Below are positions 31,301 through 36,067 of a DNA stretch of 36,067 nucleotides, piece by piece (position 1 is the first letter of the stretch; the number at the start of each line of letters is the position of its first letter). Location: positions 1 through 36,067 of the IMG/VR virus record IMGVR_UViG_3300006638_000012, one strand, 5' to 3'. The notes beneath the pieces are model-generated. The model was not told the origin of the DNA, made no database searches, and worked only from the letters and a program-made list of their open reading frames with translations. The position numbers and the translations under genes were made by a program. Source of the DNA: a virus.

Positions 31301-32132
31301 ATTTCTGCCAAGTTCCCTATGTCTCCATAGGGGTCGGACTATATCATCCTGTAATTACAGGCTCGGCGTATAGTCTCTGAGGATTTTGGATTTGACTTGA
31401 TAGTGGAGCATTTAATTGTCTCAGTGTTGTATACCATGTGTGTTCTTTTTCTCCATAAGGTGTTTTTTTAGACATTGACTGTCTATACGCTATGAAGTCT
31501 TCAACAATTTTCACACGGTCTTTTTTAGATTGAAAGCGAGGTCCCAACATTTTTAAAAAACGTTGGCACCGCAACAATCCCTCTAGACGAACCATTGACC
31601 TTGATCGTTGTCCAGCGACTTTTTGCCAACCTTGTCGCCAATACGCTAATCCTAAGTTTTTAAGAATACGTTCAACATTATCTAAAACTTTAGGGTCTGT
31701 GTTCGTAACACCAATTTCGGGACGATATCGCTGAAGTCGTTCACCTTTTAAGTAACAAGACCGTAATGATAACCATCCTTCTGACTCCCACACTCCCACT
31801 AACCAACCGATATCAAACTCCAAACTTTCCTGCTGATTGTCTGTATTCATTGAATTATCACCTTAAAAGTATCAATGACTTTATCAGATTTTCCAGCATA
31901 CAGCCAAGTTTTATTACGCCATGACGATTTGTCTAGCGTAAGCTACGCGCTTTAACCCGCGTCCCGTAGGATCACGAAACAACTGTGTCACCAACTGCTC
32001 TTTGTCATTAGCTGACAGAGTGCTGCTGGCTTTTTTTGCCACGCCATTACCAGAACCTAGGACTGTTGACAACTCAGCAAGTTTGTTGAGAATCATGTCC
32101 TTTTGGTCGGCACTTAAACGGTAATTTCCCAT
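28329..32132 (-). CDS. Major capsid protein, five exons split by four group I introns
   Basis: Exons, from pairings in the RNA: 32132-31935, 31266-31228, 30993-30472, 29554-29434, 28423-28329. Joined they give a 324-residue protein in one frame: GNYRLSADQKDM... RVAYA | MTEPLRTRLDYVG | IGRKLLETDLLPQGAPAWYD ... WNA | KIWVTDRLSQL ... VEVKP | FDYPPDRVVMFSVY...TATIV. The RLDY..IGRKLL..+.LPQGA..+YDKD run is a pattern I know from phage capsid proteins, and the place after protease-scaffold and decoration genes agrees. I prefer the ATG at 32132 because AAGGAG is 8 bases away; the ATG at 32138 is only 2 bases from it. Unspliced message stops after exon 1 plus six codons (RQIVMA-stop). The 3-prime end of exon 3 is the least certain boundary, as P1 there has a mismatch and P10 is unclear. 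Confidence 0.85.
28424..29433 (-). ncRNA. Group I intron 4 (1010 nt) with a Vsr/EDxHD-like endonuclease gene
   Basis: The 5-prime exon ends CCCT, pairing with GGGG before a 7-bp P2 hairpin (CTACTGA/TCAGTAG). P4 is TGCTGG with TCAGCA. P7 is GACTA with TAGTC inside CAGAGACTACACGCC and GATATAGTCCGATC. The conserved P9 loop GCAGAAATG is closed by GACGCG/CGTGTC. The intron ends in G after AGTAACAAAATG, and the next exon restores the frame (CCC T|TC GAC TAT). Subgroup IA is likely from the P7 region. The open reading frame occupies the loop between P6 and P7. Confidence 0.85.
28528..29295 (-). CDS. Intron 4 homing endonuclease, Vsr/EDxHD-like (I-Bth0305I type)
   Basis: The 255-residue protein starts MNHCQCGCGSSIADNNKFKH followed by GHNRMGLTHTSETIERI, a short Cys cluster and NUMOD-like DNA-binding segment. 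The middle is basic (RKGKTYEQMYGIRKAITVRK). The C-terminal nuclease is SSLERFVIGLKIKHL, then SNPDFIVTPYKKVKAVVEVF followed by GGLGYFHTKKEAKTLIKEFK and RCLILFESDL. This has the PD..hD-E-G-x-H order of the EDxHD/very-short-patch fold. The gene lies in intron 4 and its last codons (SQRLHA) are encoded by the ribozyme core. Shine-Dalgarno is weak (TAGGTAACG). It should cut intronless capsid alleles near the exon 4-5 junction. Confidence 0.75.
   Translation of the reverse strand: MNHCQCGCGSSIADNNKFKHGHNRMGLTHTSETIERIIETNKETYRNSPELRKFIGKSSSVWRKGKTYEQMYGIRKAITVRKRISQSSIGLVKPHWTETYTGAKKKRTQQKTSRSMKATIAHMLGTDPERYVAWRTKNFIGCFTRPSSLERFVIGLKIKHLKYVGNGKVWIKLKSKTSNPDFIVTPYKKVKAVVEVFGGLGYFHTKKEAKTLIKEFKNEGIRCLILFESDLKLPNIKETIVNFINSAKNSQRLHA
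29555..30471 (-). ncRNA. Group I intron 3 (917 nt) with a PD-(D/E)XK endonuclease gene
   Basis: P2 is a perfect 8-bp hairpin TTATCAGA/TCTGATAA with a GTAA tetraloop. P4 is TGCGGG with TCCGCA; P7 is GACTG with CAGTC; the conserved GGCAGAAATGACC loop is closed by GTTGG/CCAAC. The 3-prime end is G in AGTAACAACACTG. For P1 the exon CGCT pairs with GGCG, with a mismatch one base further out. The 5-prime boundary at 30472/30471 is therefore the best fit but not proven. Introns 3 and 4 share sequence before the gene (ATACACG..TCAATC-GCAG-AAAGACTTA). Confidence 0.82.
29563..30333 (-). CDS. Intron 3 homing endonuclease, zinc finger plus PD-(D/E)XK
   Basis: The 256-residue protein carries an N-terminal zinc-binding region: VVKCKICQSDIQVYA, then LYCSYVCAAKSRKGRKPWNF. 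A central segment contains CRSTWEANFCRILKLLQFDY, like other phage intron nucleases ('STWEAN..RiL..l'). The nuclease core is IRIYIPDILLTRYNLLVEIK, with PD, then E-x-K. C-terminal QRLNVKHPTEN and the rest are translated from the ribozyme core. The stop TAA lies within the conserved AGTAAC eight bases before the intron end, so the gene reads across P7, P3, P8 and P9. AGGAAAG lies about 8 bases upstream of the ATG. Confidence 0.8.
   Translation of the reverse strand: MPKPLHIVTQSEHIADGSPTRCSVVVKCKICQSDIQVYAHELLQRNVLYCSYVCAAKSRKGRKPWNFGLTKFTDPTVSKASEKQALQYATREISLTKKYGYAKFFRQDLGHGCRSTWEANFCRILKLLQFDYKYEKARFPIQTEHGIRIYIPDILLTRYNLLVEIKGHETEDTMWKYNRFRAQYPNNAIAFVGYEKYRKLDDQFSFAIDWESKNPQRLNVKHPTENGVKLQSELTSDSKKLAEMTNSFLAFIRQEE
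30994..31227 (-). ncRNA. Group I intron 2 (234 nt), without an open reading frame
   Basis: P1 is fully paired: exon CGTGGGT (31234-31228) with the guide GCCCACG (31214-31208), giving the required U-G wobble at the splice site. P4 is TCGGTG with TACCGA, P7 is GACTA with TAGTC, and GTGTGGCAGAAATGTCCACA is the conserved P9 hairpin. The intron ends in G after AGTAACATCATTG, and the downstream exon reads ATT GGA AGA in frame. The guide is also nearly complementary to the next exon (P10). At 234 nt it is close to the smallest self-splicing size. Confidence 0.9.
31228..31266 (-). other. 39-nt microexon 2 of the capsid gene
   Basis: The exon encodes thirteen residues (MTEPLRTRLDYVG) and lies between two group I introns. 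Its left edge is set by P10: ATGACG (31266-31261) pairs perfectly with CGTCAT (31926-31921) of intron 1. Its right edge is set by P1 of intron 2. It is 39 nt, so frame is kept. Confidence 0.85.
31267..31934 (-). ncRNA. Group I intron 1 (668 nt) with a LAGLIDADG endonuclease gene
   Basis: P1: exon TTACGCT (31941-31935) pairs with guide GGCGTAA (31920-31914) over seven base pairs with the terminal U-G. P10: CGTCAT with exon ATGACG. P3: CTTGGC with GCCGAG. P4: TGCTGG with TCAGCA. P7: GACTATA with TATAGTC. P9: CTTGGCAGAAATGCCCAAG. The intron ends in G after AGTAACAAAAATG. The open reading frame begins before the Q strand of P4 and ends in P8, so parts of the ribozyme core are coding. Confidence 0.92.
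31344..31850 (-). CDS. Intron 1 homing endonuclease, single-motif LAGLIDADG
   Basis: The 168-residue protein starts after AAGGTGATAATTCA and begins MNTDNQQESLEFDIGWLVGV. The motif IGWLVGVWESEGWLSL (residues 14-29) is a LAGLIDADG helix ending in the catalytic glutamate or glycine pair. Only one copy is present, so it should act as a homodimer, as I-CreI does. It continues with YRPEIGVTNTDPKVLDNVER, the typical beta-strand/helix pattern, and RSMVRLEGLLRCQRFLKMLG. The C-terminus (NPQRLYAEPVITG) is encoded by the R/P3/P8 part of the ribozyme. It should target the junction of capsid exons 1 and 2 in intronless relatives. Confidence 0.85.
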   Translation of the reverse strand: MNTDNQQESLEFDIGWLVGVWESEGWLSLRSCYLKGERLQRYRPEIGVTNTDPKVLDNVERILKNLGLAYWRQGWQKVAGQRSRSMVRLEGLLRCQRFLKMLGPRFQSKKDRVKIVEDFIAYRQSMSKKTPYGEKEHTWYTTLRQLNAPLSSQIQNPQRLYAEPVITG

Positions 32133-32144
32133 TGTCATGTCTCC

Positions 32145-32627
32145 TTAAGCACACTCAACAGTAATCTGCATAGGATTACCATTGGCCGGGTTTGCCGGAA
32201 TTTTCAACACGCGACCGACACGAACTGATGTAATCCCGTTCGGGCCAGCACCTGCTGGTAGCACATTAGTCAGAACGCCTGTACCGGGCGTTGCGTAGAT
32301 TTCGTCACCATACGCATAGGTTTTTGTCTGGTCGTACACCTGATAACTAACACCGTTATACACGGACTGTTGAACGGTAGCAATACCACGGCATAACACC
32401 GCGCCATCACCAGATCCATAAATACTGTACTGTCCAGTGACTTCATTAAGTACACCCGATTGATTGGTTTCTTTAATGAGGCCAAGAACACGTGCTGTAT
32501 TTACGGGGTTGTCCAACTTACCCGTGCCGGTGTTTAAATACACTGCAACACCTGCTATAAAGTTCGCCGAGGCATTGGCTGGTAAAACGCCAATTTCGAC
32601 TCCTTTATAATCTACATTCATCGCCAT
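32145..32627 (-). CDS. Head decoration protein candidate
   Basis: The start at 32627 (MAMNVDYKGVEIGVLP) is chosen because AAGGAG is 8 bases upstream; an in-frame ATG at 32648 lacks a Shine-Dalgarno. At 160 residues it is beta-rich with many Gly/Val/Asn (SANFIAGVAVYLNTGTGKLD, GAVLCRGIATVQQSVYNGVS, PNGITSVRVGRVLKIPANPA). This composition, with 'a.aG.av......' and 'vGrvl..p', is typical of capsid decoration/stabilisation proteins sitting between protease and capsid genes. The assignment rests on size, composition and place. The capsid gene follows 13 bases later. Confidence 0.55.
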   Translation of the reverse strand: MAMNVDYKGVEIGVLPANASANFIAGVAVYLNTGTGKLDNPVNTARVLGLIKETNQSGVLNEVTGQYSIYGSGDGAVLCRGIATVQQSVYNGVSYQVYDQTKTYAYGDEIYATPGTGVLTNVLPAGAGPNGITSVRVGRVLKIPANPANGNPMQITVECA

Positions 32628-32648
32628 TTTACTGACTCCTTCATCCAA

Positions 32649-32717
32649 CGACTAAACTAGCGAGTCAGCTACTGGTTCCGGACCATACCCTCACCCGTGT
32701 GAGAGCGTGAGCGTTGG
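32649..32717 (-). other. Short gap with small dyads between protease and decoration genes
   Basis: This 69-base gap holds CTCAC-ACGG-GTGAG (5-bp stem) and GGTCCGGAACC, without a T-run. No promoter with both hexamers is convincing. Confidence 0.3.
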
Positions 32718-35294
32718 CTACCAGCCCGACGCTAGTCTATCTTCTGCGCTTTCGCCAGAAGCGTCAACGTGACCCACAATAGGCACGTCAACGGATTTCA
32801 GGTTCTCAGTTTCTGCTGTTCTTGTGCTCATGCTAGATCGATTGATGATGTTCTTCATCTTTTCGAGAGCGGTCACTTCCAACGCCGACAGTTCCTTCAA
32901 TTGTCGGTCACGCAATGTCGCCGATGCTTTGGCCACTGCGTCTTCGTGATCCAGTCCCCGTTCTTTCAATTCCAAAACTGCACCGATATCAGGAGTAAGA
33001 GCCCCGGCTTCAGCCATACGATTCATAATGGCCTCTACAAGCGCACCTTTCTTTTCTGACTCTTGCTGTTTGCTCACTTTTTCAAGTGTCGCTTTAAGCA
33101 CCCGGTTTTCAGTTTCGAGTTCGGTAGCTTTCAGTTTTAAGGATGCAATACGTTTCGCCCACTGTTCCTGACCGCCCTGACTCAATTCCGCTTTATCAAA
33201 CTGAGCGTAATACTTGATTTGCTCACTACCCAGATTGCCTTTTGGTTTGGCATCGGCATTGGTCGGCATCTGACGAGCAAGCATTTCTTTGTGATTTGTT
33301 GGGTCACTTTGAACGGGCGTCGTGACTTCACGAGCCCATCCTTCTGGTGTACCCGCGATCTTGGCTTTAGGCGTAAGCTGCGCCAACCGAAACTGCGCGG
33401 CGGCCTTGGCAAGCGTCACACGTGTGTTCCACAACTGCGCCAACCGAAGCAAACTGCCACCTTCAATAGTCACAGTCAAAGACCCCGTATTTTTATCTTC
33501 AGCAATAGCCGTAATCTTGCCGCCAATCTGTTTGGCATACTTAGACACGACCTGATTTGGCTGAACAGGTTCGGTACCAGGTTGAAAGTTGTTCTGGTCA
33601 TAGCCTTTCGTTACATCGTATTCCGCAGGCAACTTTTCAACGCCATCCACGTTCTTAACCAGTTTAGATGGTTCCGCGTCTTCTTTACCCTCTTCCTGCT
33701 TATGATCCACTTTACCTTTGGTAATGTCATATTCAGGAACGCCAACTTCAACTTTACCTTTGGCGTTAGACCGTAGTTCACTGGCAATAATCGCCTTTTG
33801 TGTCGCATCATTAAGTAATGACGATGCCACAACACGCGCTTCCATATTACCGCGCCGTGCCGCAAACACACAGGTTTCCAATGATTTCCCAGGAATATAT
33901 CGAATTGTTAATTTGTCAGCCACTTTATTTTCTCCAAGTTTTATTTTAGAATCTGTTTCTGGTTCGCTTTTTCGGGATGTCGTTTTCAAATCCATCAATG
34001 AAAATTTTTCTTTATAATACAGTTCTGCTTCATTCACAAGCACCGGAGTTTCTGTATATGCTCTAGCATATAAGCCAGTCGCATTACCTTCTTTATACAG
34101 TTGAACAATACGGCGACCTGCAACACGGGCACTCTCACACACGCTGTACCCATTACCAAGGTCAAGCGGTGACAATTTGGCATGTTCACTGTCTAATTTG
34201 GCAATACGCGCATCAACAGCCGCGTGTACAGCACTTTCAATAGAGGTATCTGATGCCACACGTGTCTTGCGAGAAAGTTCTTCCCGGACAAGTCGTGTGA
34301 TTTCTTCATCAGGAACTTCTCTTAACACGGTTTCAGCAGGTTTCATCTTTTGAAGCGTCTGCCGAACCTTGTCAATTAAAGCCCGTTCCACCCCCTTTTC
34401 CACCTCATGTTCCACAGTCTTTTCTACCGTACGCCCAAGCGACTCGTCTTTGGGTTCAGGCTTCTTCTGGAACTCAGGCTTCTTTGCAGGAGGTAGTGGC
34501 GGTTTTGGGGCTACAGGCGTTGGCACTTCTTTTGTAGCTGGACCCGCAGGCGGTACTACTGGTGGCGCGGCTACAACAACTTTTGCCGCTTCATATTTCT
34601 CTGCCAAATGAATCATGTGCTCAAATGTTGGAGTCTTAGCGGCATCCACTTTAGCAAGAACTTGTAACGATTTTGCGAGTGGGTCCGCGCCAACCGTTAC
34701 CCAAGAAATCTCATAGAAATTTACGTCATGGTTAATAGCATAAACCTTACGTCCGTTATACTCTTTGCCCATGTAATTACGTAAATGGTCACAATAGTCA
34801 TCGGTACTTGACGCTGTCTTTGCACAAATATTGCATTCACATTGCGCAACTAGTGCTCCCATACTGACATCGGTAGCATACCCTTTAGCAATTTTGTCCG
34901 CGATTGGAAACGATTTATCAATGGCAAGAAGTAATGCCACATAATTAGTTCCTGGCGCATCATGATACGACGCGTCAAGAATAATGCCAACGGCACCATC
35001 TACACAATCACTCTTATGATCTAAATAAACGCCACGTCTAATAAACGTTTTATAGTTCTTACGCAGTTCATCTTCCCCAAACCAATCGCCATTTTGATTA
35101 GCTCCATGATATTCGCCAGCACTAACCGCACGAACACGGACATAAATAAAATCGTCGTCATTAACATCAAAAGCCGCCTGAGTATCAACCGCTTTAGGAT
35201 CTTGACGGATTTGAGCACTAACCACAGATCCTCGCCAATCGGCTAATGATGTGAGTTCTGCCGTTGCTAATGAACCAATTTTAAAAAATGACAT
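32718..35294 (-). CDS. Prohead protease fused to a scaffold-like C-terminus
   Basis: The 858-residue protein has an N-terminal protease of about 215 residues. It contains NQNGDWFGEDELRKNYKTFI, then GVYLDHKSDCVDG (His93), then GYATDVSMGALVAQCECNIC (Ser144), four cysteines (152, 154, 157, 168), and a strand HDVNFYEISWVTVGADPLAK. His and Ser with an acidic partner and the 'E.S.V..gADplA' phrase match phage prohead proteases of the herpesvirus-like serine type. Cysteines suggest a zinc knob, known in related proteins. Then follows a Pro-rich hinge (PAGPATKEVPTPVAPKPPLP), and a charged, helical portion ending in a coiled coil (LKLKATELETENRVLKATLE), the expected make-up of an internal scaffold. 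Fusion of protease and scaffold in one chain occurs in several phages. AAGGAG precedes the ATG by 11 bases. Confidence 0.75.
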   Translation of the reverse strand: MSFFKIGSLATAELTSLADWRGSVVSAQIRQDPKAVDTQAAFDVNDDDFIYVRVRAVSAGEYHGANQNGDWFGEDELRKNYKTFIRRGVYLDHKSDCVDGAVGIILDASYHDAPGTNYVALLLAIDKSFPIADKIAKGYATDVSMGALVAQCECNICAKTASSTDDYCDHLRNYMGKEYNGRKVYAINHDVNFYEISWVTVGADPLAKSLQVLAKVDAAKTPTFEHMIHLAEKYEAAKVVVAAPPVVPPAGPATKEVPTPVAPKPPLPPAKKPEFQKKPEPKDESLGRTVEKTVEHEVEKGVERALIDKVRQTLQKMKPAETVLREVPDEEITRLVREELSRKTRVASDTSIESAVHAAVDARIAKLDSEHAKLSPLDLGNGYSVCESARVAGRRIVQLYKEGNATGLYARAYTETPVLVNEAELYYKEKFSLMDLKTTSRKSEPETDSKIKLGENKVADKLTIRYIPGKSLETCVFAARRGNMEARVVASSLLNDATQKAIIASELRSNAKGKVEVGVPEYDITKGKVDHKQEEGKEDAEPSKLVKNVDGVEKLPAEYDVTKGYDQNNFQPGTEPVQPNQVVSKYAKQIGGKITAIAEDKNTGSLTVTIEGGSLLRLAQLWNTRVTLAKAAAQFRLAQLTPKAKIAGTPEGWAREVTTPVQSDPTNHKEMLARQMPTNADAKPKGNLGSEQIKYYAQFDKAELSQGGQEQWAKRIASLKLKATELETENRVLKATLEKVSKQQESEKKGALVEAIMNRMAEAGALTPDIGAVLELKERGLDHEDAVAKASATLRDRQLKELSALEVTALEKMKNIINRSSMSTRTAETENLKSVDVPIVGHVDASGESAEDRLASGW

Positions 35295-35309
35295 GAAGAT
35301 TAAATCTCC

Positions 35310-35507
35310 TTAAAGTTTGTTGGCCAAGTGTTTAACGGGCCACCAACGTGAAACTAAATTTGTAGGCACAATATGATTAAATGGGTAACAAATATCGTCA
35401 GGAATTACAGAAGCGTTAGACGCAATACCGTATATCAAACAACCAATACACCAACTCGTACCATCAAAACAGAGCGCGTTACATCCCCACGCACACCATA
35501 TTTGCAT
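35310..35507 (-). CDS. 65-residue cysteine-rich protein, unknown function
   Basis: AGGAGG lies 4 bases before the ATG, a perfect ribosome-binding site, which is the main support for this short gene. The sequence (MQIWCAWGCNALCFDGTSWC, then IGCLIYGIASNASVIPDDIC) has six cysteines and three tryptophans in the first 45 residues, and may be membrane-associated or metal-binding. No family is recognised. It sits between the zinc-ribbon protein and the protease in the head cluster. Confidence 0.6.
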   Translation of the reverse strand: MQIWCAWGCNALCFDGTSWCIGCLIYGIASNASVIPDDICYPFNHIVPTNLVSRWWPVKHLANKL

Positions 35508-35515
35508 AAAACCTC

Positions 35516-35701
35516 CTAAGCCGTATAAGGTTTACCGCAATGAGTACATTGTCTTTTAGCTTGTTCTCCATGTTTATAGGCTTCCCGCGTCATAGGTCGT
35601 TGGACACGGTCATGACATTCAGGACACGTTTCAGTAACAATTCCACCTTTGGCATCAAGCACACTCACAACTTCACATTTTCCTGTCTTATTCATAGCCA
35701 T
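35516..35701 (-). CDS. 61-residue zinc-ribbon protein
   Basis: GGAG lies 6 bases before the ATG. The sequence ends ETCPECHDRVQRPMTREAYK ... KRQCTHCGKPYTA; the two C-x-x-C pairs spaced about 25 residues apart form a zinc-ribbon. Such small proteins in phages bind nucleic acid or protein. It sits in the head module between portal and protease; function unknown. Confidence 0.65.
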   Translation of the reverse strand: MAMNKTGKCEVVSVLDAKGGIVTETCPECHDRVQRPMTREAYKHGEQAKRQCTHCGKPYTA

Positions 35702-35710
35702 AAATTTCTC

Positions 35711-36067
35711 CTATATCGTTGGGGGTTCGGGTGCCGCGCCTGGTGCTGTCGGCGGTGCCGCTGGTCCAGATGATCCCGTGGGACTAGGACCACCACTAAC
35801 ATCTTCAGCCGCCGGTTGTTCGTCAATCTCCGACATCAGATTGGGTGTTGGTCCTTTTGTGGGTGCAGGTTTTTTCTTTTCCTTAGCCGCATCCTGCTTA
35901 TCCGTTTCCCATTTTTCTGTCTTGACGTGTTTAAGAACCTGTTCTTGAATATGTGGATCAGTGCTAGCTTTACGCCGAGCGGCAATGTAAACAGGATCAA
36001 CAATCGTTCCGTCTTCGTCATCCAGTTGTCGCCGCATATCGTCTTCTTCAAGATCAAATATTTCACT
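35711..36067 (-). CDS. C-terminal end of a probable portal protein (start lies beyond the right edge)
   Basis: The frame is open from base 36067 (SEIFDLEEDDMRRQLDDEDG) to the stop at 35711. The sequence begins with an acidic helix, then ARRKASTDPHIQEQVLKHVK, and finishes as a Pro/Ala/Gly-rich disordered tail (SSGPAAPPTAPGAAPEPPTI). Long disordered tails are usual at the C-terminus of large-phage portal proteins. A gene directly upstream of the prohead protease is most often the portal. No portal motif is visible in this fragment, so the call is by place only. Confidence 0.4.
   Translation of the reverse strand, partial: SEIFDLEEDDMRRQLDDEDGTIVDPVYIAARRKASTDPHIQEQVLKHVKTEKWETDKQDAAKEKKKPAPTKGPTPNLMSEIDEQPAAEDVSGGPSPTGSSGPAAPPTAPGAAPEPPTI

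Noticed and set aside
33219-33776. Plus-strand open frame of 185 codons
   Set aside because: It lies inside the protease-scaffold gene and its product is rich in Phe/Arg/His, as expected for an antisense shadow.
1-36067. CRISPR array, insertion sequence or attachment site
   Set aside because: No regularly spaced direct repeats, transposase or integrase gene was seen; the mobile elements present are introns, an intein and homing genes.

Overview
The window is the structural (head, neck, contractile tail, baseplate) module of a double-stranded DNA tailed phage with myovirus morphology. The evidence is a tail sheath, a tail tube, a frameshifted tail-assembly chaperone, a tape measure, two J-like wedge proteins, a gp25-like wedge, a spike and a hub, all in one module. 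No host gene is seen, and neither the host nor the phage genus can be named from the sequence. With one exception every gene lies on the minus strand, so the module reads from high to low coordinates with very short gaps or overlaps. The style of several genes suggests an uncultured environmental phage; this is an impression only.

In transcription order: the C-terminus of a probable portal protein (36067-35711), two tiny cysteine-containing proteins, a fused prohead protease-scaffold (35294-32718), a probable decoration protein (32627-32145), and the major capsid protein gene (32132-28329). Next come a hairpin-rich stretch with one doubtful small ORF (28300-27816), three head/neck-region proteins (27771-25521), a three-domain glycosyltransferase with an intein (25480-21443), a BppU-like and other virion accessory proteins including one with a signal peptide (21434-19034), and neck/completion proteins (19024-16805). 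These are followed by sheath, tube, a free-standing Vsr-like homing endonuclease, chaperone with -1 frameshift, tape measure, a plus-strand moron (10957-11205), tail/baseplate protein, hub, spike, J-like wedge, gp25-like wedge, second J-like wedge, a gpI-like protein, and a collar-domain fibre that runs off the left edge.

The main discovery is that the capsid gene is in five pieces. I reconstruct four group I introns from P1, P10, P4, P7 and P9 pairings written out from the sequence. Removing them gives one uninterrupted 324-codon capsid frame that includes a 39-nt microexon. Three introns carry unrelated homing nucleases (LAGLIDADG, PD-(D/E)XK with a zinc finger, and a Vsr/EDxHD-like nuclease) and one is a bare 234-nt ribozyme. 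With the HNH intein in the glycosyltransferase and the free-standing Vsr-like nuclease, about 18 kb hold six homing-type insertions in or beside structural genes.

Other notable items are the plus-strand moron, with its own near-consensus promoter, an operator-like dyad on the -10 box and a bidirectional terminator; the A9C slippery site; and the cluster of perfect hairpins downstream of the capsid gene.
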